A DNA stretch of 44,127 nt from Lachnospiraceae bacterium (lineage in GTDB: Bacteria > Bacillota > Clostridia > Lachnospirales > Lachnospiraceae): contig JAIKZD010000082.1 in assembly GCA_024682555.1 (NCBI GenBank), positions 1-44,127 of the forward strand, in the 5' to 3' direction. Positions 34,714 through 43,283 of this stretch are shown one piece after another. The position numbers were made by a program, and so were the translations under genes. The notes beneath the pieces are model-generated. The model was not told the DNA's origin and did no database searches. It saw nothing but the letters and a program-made list of their open reading frames with translations. Every line of letters starts with the position of its first letter. The first letter of the stretch is position 1.

Positions 34714-35175
34714 TTACTCCACCGAATTGAATCTGACTATGTTCTCCGTATTAAGCGTGAAGTCATAATAATTCAGATCTTCTCTTTTTGTCCATCCTAT
34801 TTTATTCCAGAATGCATTTCCTATATCATTCTTTGTAAAGGCAATGAGGGAGACCTTATTGATCCCTTCATCCTTTAAGGCATTCATGGCCCACACCACC
34901 ATGCTCCTTCCGATCCCCTTAAGCCTGTGATCGGGGTGCACGCAGACATGGTACAGGCAGCCTCTTCTTCCGTCGTGACCGCACAGGATGCTGCCAAGCA
35001 GCTTATCACCCTCATAGGCGACCACCGAGGTGCCGGGATTTCTTTTCAGGAATTTCTCAATGCCTTCATATGAATCGTCAATACTTCTGATGGCAAAGCC
35101 GGGTATCATGTACCACAGTTCCTTTACTTTGTCATAATCTTCTGTTGTCATCTTCCGTATCTCATAATTACCCAT
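34714..35175 (-). CDS. GNAT-family N-acetyltransferase
   Basis: 153 residues from the ATG at 35175, preceded by GAGGAAGG; the frame is open to 35202 without a site. The acetyl-CoA loop is CVHPDHRLKGIGRSMVVWAM, followed by INKVSLIAFTKNDIGNAFWNKIGW. It is the first gene of the arginine operon, with argJ 31 nt downstream. It may be a short N-acetylglutamate synthase supplying the first acetylglutamate, but GNAT domains are too diverse to prove this by eye; an unrelated acetyltransferase is equally possible. Confidence 0.85.
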   Translation of the reverse strand: MGNYEIRKMTTEDYDKVKELWYMIPGFAIRSIDDSYEGIEKFLKRNPGTSVVAYEGDKLLGSILCGHDGRRGCLYHVCVHPDHRLKGIGRSMVVWAMNALKDEGINKVSLIAFTKNDIGNAFWNKIGWTKREDLNYYDFTLNTENIVRFNSVE

Positions 35176-35205
35176 GATCGCGCCTTCCTCATAATAAACC
35201 ATATT

Positions 35206-35235
35206 AGTTTATCACAGTTCGGGATTTTTTATCAA
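35206..35235 (-). promoter_or_regulatory. Likely promoter of the GNAT-argJBD operon
   Basis: Minus strand TTGATA (35230-35235), 18-nt spacer, TAAACT (35206-35211). It lies in the divergent region with argG; no clear ArgR box pair could be identified by eye. Confidence 0.5.
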
Positions 35236-35270
35236 CTTTTATATAATGCCGGGATCCCTCAGGGTTATCC

Positions 35271-35299
35271 TTGCATATTGAACGGTCATATTGTATATT
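35271..35299 (+). promoter_or_regulatory. Likely promoter of argG
   Basis: TTGCAT (35271-35276), 17-nt spacer, TATATT (35294-35299), then a 50-nt leader with CCGGAGGT before the ATG at 35357. Confidence 0.6.
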
Positions 35300-35356
35300 T
35301 TTATGGAAAAAACGGAAATACCGTAAAATTCCAAACAGAACCGGAGGTAGAATATA

Positions 35357-36580
35357 ATGAAAGAAAAGGTTATCCTTGCTTATTCGGGCGGTCTTGACAC
35401 AACAGCCATCATCCCGTGGTTAAAAGAAAACTACGACTACGAAGTAATCTGCGTATGCGTGGACTGCGGACAGGAAAGCGAGCTTGACGGACTCGAGGAA
35501 AGAGCAAAGGCAAGCGGCGCATCAAAACTGTATATCGAGGATGTGGTGGATGAGTTCTGTGATGAATATATAGTTCCCTGCGTTATGGGAACCGCGGTTT
35601 ACGAGAACAAATATCTCCTTGGAACCTCAATGGCCCGTCCGGTCATCGCAAAGAGGCTCGTTGAGATCGCAAGGAAGGAAAACGCGGTCGCCATCTGCCA
35701 TGGTGCAACGGGAAAAGGAAATGACCAGATAAGATTTGAGCTTACCATAAAGGCTCTCGCACCCGATATCAGGATCATCGCCGCATGGCGTGACGAGAAA
35801 TGGACTCTCGATTCCCGTCAGTCCGAGATAGAATACTGTAACGCCCACGGGATCAACCTTCCCTTCTCCGCGGACAACAGCTATTCCCGCGACCGTAACC
35901 TCTGGCATATAAGCCACGAAGGACTGGAGCTTGAGGATCCTTCAAAGGAGCCCAATTACGATCATCTTCTGGTGCTTTCCGTATCTCCCGAAAAAGCTCC
36001 CGACGAGGGCGAATATGTGACCATGACTTTCGAAGGCGGGATACCTAAAAGCATCAACGGGAAAGAAATGAAGGTTTCCGATATCATCCGTGAGCTCAAC
36101 AGACTTGGCGGGAAGCACGGCATCGGTATCATTGACATAGTCGAGAACCGTGTTGTCGGCATGAAGAGCCGCGGAGTATATGAGACACCGGGCGGAACCA
36201 TCCTGATGGAAGCCCACAACCAGCTTGAGGAGCTCATTCTGGACCGTGACACCTATGCGCTCAAAAAAGACATGGGTTCCAGACTTGCACAGATCGTCTA
36301 CGAAGGAAAATGGTTCACACCCCTTAGGGAAGCCGTACAGGCTTTCATAGAAAGTACGCAGAAATACGTTACCGGTGAGGTGCGCTTTAAGCTTTACAAG
36401 GGCAACATAATCAAGGCCGGAACCACATCACCCTACTCGCTTTACGATGAAGATATCGCAAGCTTTACCACGGGTGATCTCTATGATCACAAGGATGCAT
36501 CCGGATTTATCAACCTCTTCGGCCTGTCATTAAAGGTCAGGGCCATGAAGCTCATGAACGCGGCGAAAAAAGATCAATAG
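35357..36580 (+). CDS. argG: Argininosuccinate synthase
   Basis: 407 residues. ILAYSGGLDTTAIIPWL is the ATP pyrophosphatase loop, and LGTSMARPVIAKRLVEIA, CHGATGKGNDQIRFEL and the citrulline/aspartate region DNSYSRDRNLWHISHEGLELEDP are classic ArgG. It joins citrulline and aspartate. The ribosome site GGAGGT lies 8 nt upstream. It is divergent from the arg operon. argC, argF and argH are not in this window. DUF1294 and a LytTR regulator follow it closely on the same strand. Confidence 0.97.
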   Translation: MKEKVILAYSGGLDTTAIIPWLKENYDYEVICVCVDCGQESELDGLEERAKASGASKLYIEDVVDEFCDEYIVPCVMGTAVYENKYLLGTSMARPVIAKRLVEIARKENAVAICHGATGKGNDQIRFELTIKALAPDIRIIAAWRDEKWTLDSRQSEIEYCNAHGINLPFSADNSYSRDRNLWHISHEGLELEDPSKEPNYDHLLVLSVSPEKAPDEGEYVTMTFEGGIPKSINGKEMKVSDIIRELNRLGGKHGIGIIDIVENRVVGMKSRGVYETPGGTILMEAHNQLEELILDRDTYALKKDMGSRLAQIVYEGKWFTPLREAVQAFIESTQKYVTGEVRFKLYKGNIIKAGTTSPYSLYDEDIASFTTGDLYDHKDASGFINLFGLSLKVRAMKLMNAAKKDQ

Positions 36581-36585
36581 GACTT

Positions 36586-36882
36586 ATGCAGGCTCTTAAT
36601 ATTTTACTGATCTATCTGTCAATAATAAATCTGACAGCATTTATCGCTTTCGGCATAGACAAAAGGAGAGCCAGACGGGGTGCCTTCCGCATCTCGGAAG
36701 GCTCTCTTTTTACTCTTGCACTTTTCGGGGGATCTTTGGGATCGCTTCTTGGAATGTACATTTTCAGGCACAAGACCTTAAAGCCCTCCTTTACTATAGG
36801 CATGCCCGTCATATTTTTTCTGCAGCTTCTGATCATTTTAGTGATAGTCTTCATTAAACCGATCGAACTGAGCTTCATGTAG
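36586..36882 (+). CDS. DUF1294 small membrane protein
   Basis: 98 residues with three hydrophobic helices. The core FIAFGIDKRRARRGAFRISEG and FGGSLGSLLGMYIFRHKTLKPSF is the DUF1294 pattern (PF06961). It starts 5 nt after the argG stop with GGACTT upstream, so it is likely cotranscribed. Function unknown; the link with argG is probably positional. Confidence 0.85.
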   Translation: MQALNILLIYLSIINLTAFIAFGIDKRRARRGAFRISEGSLFTLALFGGSLGSLLGMYIFRHKTLKPSFTIGMPVIFFLQLLIILVIVFIKPIELSFM

Positions 36883-36920
36883 GACAGCCCTAAATATGTC
36901 TGAGATACGGGGTATTCGTT

Positions 36921-37673
36921 ATGGCTTTGTATATAGCTGTTTTAGATGATAATGCAGCGGACAGGAAGCAGCTTGAAAGGCTGCTTGACAGGGAACATAC
37001 CAAAAGACAGGCTTCAGGTCAGACCATATATATCGATTCCTTCGGTAACAGTGAAGCTCTCCTGCAGACACCGTACAGATATGACCTCTTCCTGATCGAT
37101 GTCGAAAACGATCCGGAAAAAGACTCCCTTAAAGTTGCGGATAAGATCACGGATCTTGGAATAGAAGCACTCATAGTGATCATGAACAAAACGGAGGATG
37201 AGAGCGGGTTTGCGAGCACGGATCAGGGCTTTGACCGGAATCCGGGGCAGGATAACGAACGATATATCCGCGTAAAAAAAACCCTGTACCAGAAGGACAT
37301 TTCGGCACTTACGGATGAAGCCCTGAAAAAGGCCTCCGAAAAAACCCCTTTGATAGAAATAAGGTGCAAAGACGGGACCGTCTTTACACCTTATACATGT
37401 TTCGCTTATGCACTTAACAGAGACAGACAGTATCAGACCGAGGTACATCTTTCGGACGGCCGTGTCCTTATCTGCACGGAGAACATGGCTCAGTTCTCCT
37501 CATTTCTCTTAGGTTATGACTGTATGTTTCCCTGCGGGAGAAACTTCGTAAATCTCAGCCATGTAACCTCTTTAAGTCCCGGAAAACTTACTCTTTCGGA
37601 CGGGACCGTACTCCGCTTTCCCTTAAGAGATTATCCCCGGGCCAAAAAAAGACTTCAATCCATGCTTCCCTAG
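36921..37673 (+). CDS. LytTR-family response regulator without a visible kinase partner
   Basis: 250 residues. The N-terminal receiver domain has acidic Asp9/Asp10 (AVLDDNAADRKQ) and phospho-acceptor Asp60 (YDLFLID). Its later half is diverged: VIMNKTEDE stands where a Ser/Thr-containing strand is usual, and an Asp/Gly-rich insertion follows. The C-terminal LytTR DNA-binding domain runs from about 145 (IEIRCKDGTVFTPYTCFAYA...CGRNFVNLSHVTSLSPGKLTLSDG). It presumably controls transcription from direct-repeat sites. No histidine kinase gene lies nearby. Its TAG stop shares the palindromic CTAG with the stop of the convergent gene. Confidence 0.88.
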   Translation: MALYIAVLDDNAADRKQLERLLDREHTKRQASGQTIYIDSFGNSEALLQTPYRYDLFLIDVENDPEKDSLKVADKITDLGIEALIVIMNKTEDESGFASTDQGFDRNPGQDNERYIRVKKTLYQKDISALTDEALKKASEKTPLIEIRCKDGTVFTPYTCFAYALNRDRQYQTEVHLSDGRVLICTENMAQFSSFLLGYDCMFPCGRNFVNLSHVTSLSPGKLTLSDGTVLRFPLRDYPRAKKRLQSMLP

Positions 37674-40159
37674 GGAATGACAGGTGTCCAGTAAGCCTGC
37701 TCGTAAATATCCGTAAGCTTGTAGGTGGCCCTTGTCTTTGCATCATCCCCGAGATCCATGTAACCGAGCTGTATCTCATCCCCAAGCACTATCGGATCCC
37801 CGAGAGTATAACTGTCTTCATATCTTCCGTCATAGGTATAATGATCAAAGATGAAGAGGAGCTCATCCCCTGTCTGCAGGGGCACTGTGTTCTTGGGAAC
37901 CGTATCGGTCTCTCCGTCCTTATAGACATATCTCGCACCGGCAATGTATCCTTCCGGATTCTCGTCATCGTATACGACTATGAGTTCCGCCCTCTCTCCG
38001 TTTAACATTGCGGGAATGTAGCCCGAAGTCGAGTATGAATCTCCGTTATCGGCATCATCGGTATGGTAGTAGGCAGCCAGCTTTCCGTCAACCGTCAGCC
38101 AGGTATTGTCATATTCACCGATCAGCCTGTTGTTTTTATCATATTCCATCACATTATCAAGACCCAGATCCAGATATCCGTCACCGTCATCATAGAAAAC
38201 GTTGAGATCAAGGGAATGGACCATATCCCAGTCTTTTTCGGAGAGATCCAGCTTGTACTTCCCGTCGGTGTCCTTTATCCATACAAGGTTGTCCTGATCG
38301 AGATGATTATCGAAAATATACTGAGCCTGGTCATCCACGCTCATGCTCCTGCCGGAAAGGAAGGAAAGCGCCGAGGGATCGATCCCCGTCACCTTTCCGA
38401 GATTACCGCCGAGCATCCCTCCGAGGATCTGGCCGATCATGTCGGCACTTGAATAGGAACCGCCCGTGGAACCGCCCAGAAGAGTTCCCATCAGCGAGCC
38501 TGTGGGAGAAGCGGTATAACCGCTTGATACCTGACCTCCGAGCTGCAGCGAGGCAAAATCCTGGATACATTTTGAGTATTCCGAATCAAGACCGATGGCA
38601 TCATAGGTAGACACGGCCGAGGTCACGCTTGAGGTCTTCTTATAAGGGAAATAGATGGACAGTCCGTAAGCATTGGATATGCTTGAGGAGGTCCTGTTGT
38701 ATTTTATGGCCTCAAGAAGAGTATCCGCAAGGTGATTGCTCTCGGCGGTATTCATCTTTTTTGCAAAATCTATCAGGTCGATCTGGTCGATCTTTGATGA
38801 CTGGGCAAATTCCCTCGTGCTGTATCTTGCATCCGACACAACCTTGTATTCGTTTTTGTTTATAAGCTCCGAGGTTGCCTGGGCAAATTCCTTGAAATCA
38901 TCGGGAACGGTCTTCTCAAGCTCCGCCAGATCTATCATGGAAAGAGTAGTCTTCTGTCCGGGACATTTCTGGTTGCAGACGGTAACAAAATCGTCGATTA
39001 TGTTTTTTCCGATCTCTATGGTAGGCATGGAGGTGTTTCCGGAAAGCTTTGAAAGCCAGTTGGTATAATACCAGCCCACACCGGGTTCCGTTTCCTCCGA
39101 GGCTATCAGATAATCCGCATACTGGGATACCATGAGGGCATTCTCAAGTGTGGCCATCAGACAGGTATCGAAACCGATAAAATCAAACTCCGTACCGCCG
39201 TCCTTAAGGGCTTTATTGATACCCGAAAGCTTCATGGAACCCAAAGTCCTGTTCTTTTCATCATATCCGTAACCGCTTATGGATCCGCCGCCGTGATCCC
39301 AGAATATCAGATCATATCTGTCGGCGGGATAATTCTTTTTACAGAATTTGATAAAATCCGCAAGGGTCGCGGGATCGGTCATGGCCGAAGTCCCCGCATC
39401 CTTCACAAGGCATTCAAGTCCGCCGTTTCTTACACGGTAAACCTGATTGACGGAGGAGGATATGACACTGTTCTGCCAGCGTGCCGCTCCCCCGGTATAT
39501 GCTATGAGATTAATATTGTCCGAAAGATCCGCCTTTGTCATCTCCATAAGATCGGAGGTGGCCATTCCGTTCTTAGACTCGAGATCGGCACCGCACATAT
39601 AGACCATTATGGTGATCTTGTCCTTGCCGCCGCCCTTTATCACGGTGCGCTTTGCTCTTGCTTCCCCGGCAACGTCTGTATTGAGTCTTTCGGAAGAAGT
39701 GTTGGAGCCCGTGTTTGAAGGAACAGCTCCCGAAAGGATATTTCCGTATCCCTGTGAGGCGGTATTCCCGGTGTAATAATCATTAAAGGAACCACTGCCC
39801 AAAAGAGATGCAAGACTTCCCAGGGAGGAAGCCGCACCTGTCTGGCTCTGAGCTGCCGATCCCGTATTTGACGCATTTCCGTTACCTGAAGGATCACTCT
39901 GACCGGAAGAGCCGGAACCTCCGAGAAAACTTCCAATCCCCTTTCCGCCGCCGAAAAGGATGAGAAGCACGATTATAATAAGAAACAGTTTTCCGCTGCC
40001 CGATGACCTGACCGGTCCTCCGCCGCTTACGCCTCCGGTATTAAATCCGCCGCCGGAACCCGTTCCCACTGGACCGGTTCCCAGTCCGCTTCCTTTCTTT
40101 CCTATATCTGCTTTGCCTGATATTACTTTTTTCTGATGTCCTGTCGGTCTGTCTGCCAT
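37670..40159 (-). CDS. Membrane-anchored clostripain-family (C11) cysteine peptidase
   Basis: 829 residues. A Gly/Ser-rich N-terminus precedes a transmembrane helix (about 57-70, LFLIIIVLLILFGGG), then a long Gly/Ser/Asn/Gln linker to about 165. The peptidase domain starts at KITIMVYMCGADLESKNG (181-198), with catalytic His289 (WDHGGG) and Cys333 (GFDTCLMATLENA), both intact. The C-terminal third contains Gly/Ser-rich spacers and a beta-rich region. C11 enzymes cleave after Arg or Lys. The anchor implies action at the cell surface, for instance in protein maturation or nutrient use. GAGGAGGCGG lies upstream of the ATG. Confidence 0.9.
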   Translation of the reverse strand: MADRPTGHQKKVISGKADIGKKGSGLGTGPVGTGSGGGFNTGGVSGGGPVRSSGSGKLFLIIIVLLILFGGGKGIGSFLGGSGSSGQSDPSGNGNASNTGSAAQSQTGAASSLGSLASLLGSGSFNDYYTGNTASQGYGNILSGAVPSNTGSNTSSERLNTDVAGEARAKRTVIKGGGKDKITIMVYMCGADLESKNGMATSDLMEMTKADLSDNINLIAYTGGAARWQNSVISSSVNQVYRVRNGGLECLVKDAGTSAMTDPATLADFIKFCKKNYPADRYDLIFWDHGGGSISGYGYDEKNRTLGSMKLSGINKALKDGGTEFDFIGFDTCLMATLENALMVSQYADYLIASEETEPGVGWYYTNWLSKLSGNTSMPTIEIGKNIIDDFVTVCNQKCPGQKTTLSMIDLAELEKTVPDDFKEFAQATSELINKNEYKVVSDARYSTREFAQSSKIDQIDLIDFAKKMNTAESNHLADTLLEAIKYNRTSSSISNAYGLSIYFPYKKTSSVTSAVSTYDAIGLDSEYSKCIQDFASLQLGGQVSSGYTASPTGSLMGTLLGGSTGGSYSSADMIGQILGGMLGGNLGKVTGIDPSALSFLSGRSMSVDDQAQYIFDNHLDQDNLVWIKDTDGKYKLDLSEKDWDMVHSLDLNVFYDDGDGYLDLGLDNVMEYDKNNRLIGEYDNTWLTVDGKLAAYYHTDDADNGDSYSTSGYIPAMLNGERAELIVVYDDENPEGYIAGARYVYKDGETDTVPKNTVPLQTGDELLFIFDHYTYDGRYEDSYTLGDPIVLGDEIQLGYMDLGDDAKTRATYKLTDIYEQAYWTPVIP

Positions 40160-40256
40160 CTGTTAACCGCCTCCTCGTGATCTGCGGGCATATCCGCTTT
40201 TTCCCCGGGCCGCTGTTTTCCGGTCCCCGGGTAATAACTGCCGGTCTGCCCTGTAT

Positions 40257-40262
40257 TTTATA
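40257..40262 (-). promoter_or_regulatory. Possible extended -10 for the C11 peptidase gene
   Basis: Minus strand TGTATAAA just past the ddh stop; no convincing -35 hexamer was found 17 nt upstream. Confidence 0.35.
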
Positions 40263-40279
40263 CATATATTCCGTCTGCC

Positions 40280-41266
40280 TTACAGCATATGGCTCCTCAA
40301 ATATTCGGGCGTTTCCCTGCAAAGATATGCGGGAGGCACGTCAAATACGGTCTTGCATCCGTACATCCCCTCGCTGTTCATCCTGTAAGAGGCTCTTGCA
40401 TAGGCGATGAGCACGCTTGAGGTGAATTCAGGATTTGAATCAAGCTTTAAGCTGTATTCGATGATGTGCCTGTTTTCCTTATTGATACCGGTAACGCCGC
40501 TCCTTATGACAAATCCGCCGTGGGGAATCCCTTTATGATCCCTCATGAGCTCTTCCATGCTGATAAAATGAACGGTAACATCATATTCATCAAAATAATT
40601 GGGCATGGTAACGATCTCTTTTTCTATCCTTGCCTTGTCGGCACCTTCCTCAGCCACCACGAAGCATTCTCTCGTATGCTTCTGTCTGGTTGTCAGATCC
40701 GGATTCTCGCCCTTTCTCACGGATTCAAGTGCTTCCTCAACGGGGATCGTATACTGCCTTGCGTCAAGAACCCCGTCGATCCTCCTTATGGCATCAGAAT
40801 GACCCTGGCTTACGCCCCTGCCCCAGAAGGTATAATCTTTGCCCTCAGGCAGGATGGCATTTGCGATGGCCCTGTTCATCGAAAACATCCCCGGATCCCA
40901 GCCCACGGATATCATTGCTGTCTTATTTCCCGACTTTGCCGCAGCATCCACATTTGCAAAATGCTCCGGTATCTTTGCATGGGTATCAAAGGAATCCACA
41001 ACATTAAAATCCTTCGCATACATTGGTGTCATGGTGGGAAGGTCCGTTGCGGAACCGCCGCAGATAATGAGTACATCTATCTCATCCTTATGAGCCGTTA
41101 TCTCCGACGTGTTATATACCTTCACGCCTTCAGTCAGAATGCTCACGCTGTCCGGATCTCTTCTGGTAAAAACCGCCGCAAGCTCCATGTCATCATTCTG
41201 TCTGACCGCACATTCCACACCTTTTCCGAGATTCCCGTATCCGAGTATCCCAAGTCTTATACTCAT
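40280..41266 (-). CDS. ddh: meso-Diaminopimelate dehydrogenase
   Basis: 328 residues. The NADPH-binding N-terminus LGILGYGNLGKGVECAV and the family motifs VVDSFDTHAKIPEHF, SVGWDPGMFSMNRA, WGRGVSQGHSDAIRRI and PHGGFVIRSG match the single-step DAP dehydrogenase found in Corynebacterium and many Clostridia. It makes meso-DAP from tetrahydrodipicolinate for lysine and peptidoglycan. The ATG has AGAGGAGG 8 nt upstream, and the leader can pair with this site. It is a single-gene unit with its own promoter. Confidence 0.96.
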   Translation of the reverse strand: MSIRLGILGYGNLGKGVECAVRQNDDMELAAVFTRRDPDSVSILTEGVKVYNTSEITAHKDEIDVLIICGGSATDLPTMTPMYAKDFNVVDSFDTHAKIPEHFANVDAAAKSGNKTAMISVGWDPGMFSMNRAIANAILPEGKDYTFWGRGVSQGHSDAIRRIDGVLDARQYTIPVEEALESVRKGENPDLTTRQKHTRECFVVAEEGADKARIEKEIVTMPNYFDEYDVTVHFISMEELMRDHKGIPHGGFVIRSGVTGINKENRHIIEYSLKLDSNPEFTSSVLIAYARASYRMNSEGMYGCKTVFDVPPAYLCRETPEYLRSHML

Positions 41267-41274
41267 CTGGTTTT

Positions 41275-41333
41275 CCTCCTCTGTAAAAAAGTCTGATCAT
41301 CCCCCGCCTGTAGAGGAGGGGCTGTCCGCTTCC
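41275..41333 (-). promoter_or_regulatory. ddh: ddh 5' leader with an 8-nt anti-Shine-Dalgarno element
   Basis: Leader sequence CCTCCTCT (41312-41319 on the minus strand) is the exact complement of the ribosome site AGAGGAGG (41275-41282). The same C-run can instead pair with GGCGGGG (about 41301-41307), freeing the ribosome site. A TTTTTT run follows the second option. This looks like a two-state translational switch; the signal is unknown. Confidence 0.5.
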
Positions 41334-41339
41334 CTGAAT

Positions 41340-41368
41340 ATTTTATCACACCGGCGGACCGCCCACAA
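41340..41368 (-). promoter_or_regulatory. Promoter of ddh
   Basis: Minus strand TTGTGG (41363-41368), 17-nt spacer, TAAAAT (41340-41345). The start would lie near 41333. Confidence 0.6.
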
Positions 41369-41428
41369 CCGACAATGGGGTGAGGCAAAAACAATGCAAT
41401 TCTTTTCTCATTATGTTAAAATCGGTCT

Positions 41429-41968
41429 ATGATCAGTATACAGATAAAAGATATCGGACAATTCATGACAATACTCCTTTCCGAAAGCTCGGATGCCTTT
41501 GATGATTTCCTTGTGGGCAAAGTCACTATCGTTACAGGTGTCACCTACATGATAGACGGGCACTTAAACAGGGAATTCTACACAAAAGAAGAGATCGGGC
41601 TCCTCAGAGAGACCGCAGAAAAAGAAGGACAGATCTTCTCGGAAGACATGATCAGATGGACAGAGTTAAAGCCCCGCTGTTATTCCGTGATCAAAGGAAA
41701 AAAAGCCCCCTTAAGCTTCAGATTCGAACTCTATCTTCCCCCCGAAGGCATAAACAGATTTCTGACAAAAGCAGGAATTACGGATCTTACGGCAAACGAC
41801 CTGGCAGGGCTTTCCCTCAACATAAAATACGGCAGCGAAGGCCTTAACCTTACCACTGCCGTATCCTACAAAACATTTATCATGGACAGAACAGCCGACA
41901 AAAAATGGGACGAGCATCTTATCTCGATGCTTGACAGGCTTTCCATATCCTTTACGGAAGCCCTGTAA
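41429..41968 (+). CDS. DUF5721-like protein
   Basis: 179 residues, no signal peptide or membrane segment, so cytoplasmic. It matches my memory of the Lachnospiraceae family DUF5721 (ISIQIKDIGQFMTILL, FDDFLVGKVTIVTGVTYMIDG, KPRCYSVIKGKKAPLSF), whose function is unknown. The frame is full length and free of odd features. A -10 hexamer TAAAAT (41417-41422) ends only 6 nt before the ATG and no ribosome site is visible, suggesting a leaderless mRNA. It is divergent from ddh and convergent with the hydrolase gene. Confidence 0.75.
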   Translation: MISIQIKDIGQFMTILLSESSDAFDDFLVGKVTIVTGVTYMIDGHLNREFYTKEEIGLLRETAEKEGQIFSEDMIRWTELKPRCYSVIKGKKAPLSFRFELYLPPEGINRFLTKAGITDLTANDLAGLSLNIKYGSEGLNLTTAVSYKTFIMDRTADKKWDEHLISMLDRLSISFTEAL

Positions 41969-41984
41969 GCCGCTTAGGTCATGA

Positions 41985-43283
41985 TCATAATGCAGCAAAC
42001 CCTGAGATCTGCGATTCTGCACTTTCATATATGAGCCTGATATCATTAAGGATCTCCGCAAGTTTTTCCAGCCTGTTCATGTCCCGGTACATATCCTCCT
42101 TTGTGGGATTTAAGGTTAGGGAAATTGACATCCCCGCGACAATATTGACGCTCAGATCCTTCTGTATCTCATCAAGCCTTGCCATGCCGCTTTTCATGTG
42201 ATCGTAATGATCATATAGCTTTCTCACACAGACTAAAAGCCCGTCAAGATCGGTACAGGTATCGGGAGTATTCAGGCTTACGCTTCCTTCTTCCCTGTCA
42301 GGATGGATGAATCCGTTTATGTACTTAAAGACCCCCTTTACAGCCTTTTTGATCTCACCGTCTTCATCTATGTCATTAACTTCCTTATCGGAACTCATCA
42401 CGTTGCCGACTAAAGTGGCAAGAAGTCCCGCAACGCAGGAATTTCCTCCGTCAGGCAGCAGGGTCATACCGTCCGTCAGCATTCCGGTTACCCGGTCAAG
42501 GGTTTTTGCCATCGGACCCTGTTTTATACTGTCATCCCTGATGACTCTTCCATCGGGATCGAACCGTCCGCACTCGACAAGGGAATAGCTGCCGTGTGCT
42601 CCTATCGGATCATTACGCCTGTTTGCTATGTATACGGTTTCCGCTGCGATGGAATTGAGCAGGATATTGACATAATCGTTGTGGGCACATATGGAAACTA
42701 TCTTTCCCGAAGCTTTTTCCACCCCTTCACGATGGCCGGCGATAAAATCCCTGGAAAAACCCTGTCCGTCAAATGAGACACATTTCCTGATCCTGTCGGG
42801 ATCTTTGACGGTAACATACTGTGCAAGATTTCCGCCCTTTGAGTGCCCCGAAACCGTAAGGTCTTCATATTCCATGCAGTCGCATTTCACAAAATCCTCC
42901 GCGATCTTCTGCATGTTCGTTTCATTGACATACTGTCCTTCCACGTTATCGGACCAGGCCTCGTAGCTTCCACCGGTCCCCCTGAAGATAACGGCTGCCT
43001 CACCGGTTTTTTTGACAACACACATTGCCCTGACGTTTCCTTCGTTAAGGGTCCGGGTGATCCTTAATCCCTCAAGTGAACCCCCCTTATTCATAAGCCC
43101 GGAGAGCCTGTTAAGCACATCCGCTCCTTCCCCCGCGCTCATCTCTCCGCCCACCTGTGCAGGGAGGGCGGAGGGATCGCTGAAACGCCTGATGGCTTCT
43201 TCAAAGCCTGTGCATTCCGTCAGGCAGTCCATATAAATATAATTATCAAGGAGTAAAAGCTCCTCTTCGGAAAACGCGCTCAT
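41985..43283 (-). CDS. Mbeg1-like (DUF2974) alpha/beta hydrolase, candidate type VII secretion cargo
   Basis: 432 residues. The hydrolase core has nucleophile Ser148 in VSGHSKGGNLAQYV, probable Asp203 (ICAHNDYVN) and His230 (IGAHGSYSLV), and an oxyanion-type FRGTGGS near 100-106. This is the DUF2974/Mbeg1-like lipase-like family (PF11187). The last 100 residues or so are predicted helical (LVCVRKLYDHYDHMKSGMARLDEIQKDL...LEKLAEILNDIRLIYES). There is no signal peptide. Its ATG overlaps the stop of the WXG100 gene by 1 nt (TGATG), so they are translationally coupled. A lipase following two small helical WXG100 proteins resembles type VII cargo cassettes; secretion is inferred. Confidence 0.85.
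   Translation of the reverse strand: MSAFSEEELLLLDNYIYMDCLTECTGFEEAIRRFSDPSALPAQVGGEMSAGEGADVLNRLSGLMNKGGSLEGLRITRTLNEGNVRAMCVVKKTGEAAVIFRGTGGSYEAWSDNVEGQYVNETNMQKIAEDFVKCDCMEYEDLTVSGHSKGGNLAQYVTVKDPDRIRKCVSFDGQGFSRDFIAGHREGVEKASGKIVSICAHNDYVNILLNSIAAETVYIANRRNDPIGAHGSYSLVECGRFDPDGRVIRDDSIKQGPMAKTLDRVTGMLTDGMTLLPDGGNSCVAGLLATLVGNVMSSDKEVNDIDEDGEIKKAVKGVFKYINGFIHPDREEGSVSLNTPDTCTDLDGLLVCVRKLYDHYDHMKSGMARLDEIQKDLSVNIVAGMSISLTLNPTKEDMYRDMNRLEKLAEILNDIRLIYESAESQISGFAAL

Noticed and set aside
35203-35356. ArgR operator boxes between the divergent arginine genes
   Set aside because: No convincing pair of ARG-box palindromes could be seen by eye; only promoter hexamers are reported.
41267-41428. 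Lysine riboswitch upstream of ddh
   Set aside because: The leader is about 67 nt, far shorter than the lysine riboswitch, and its conserved junction is absent.
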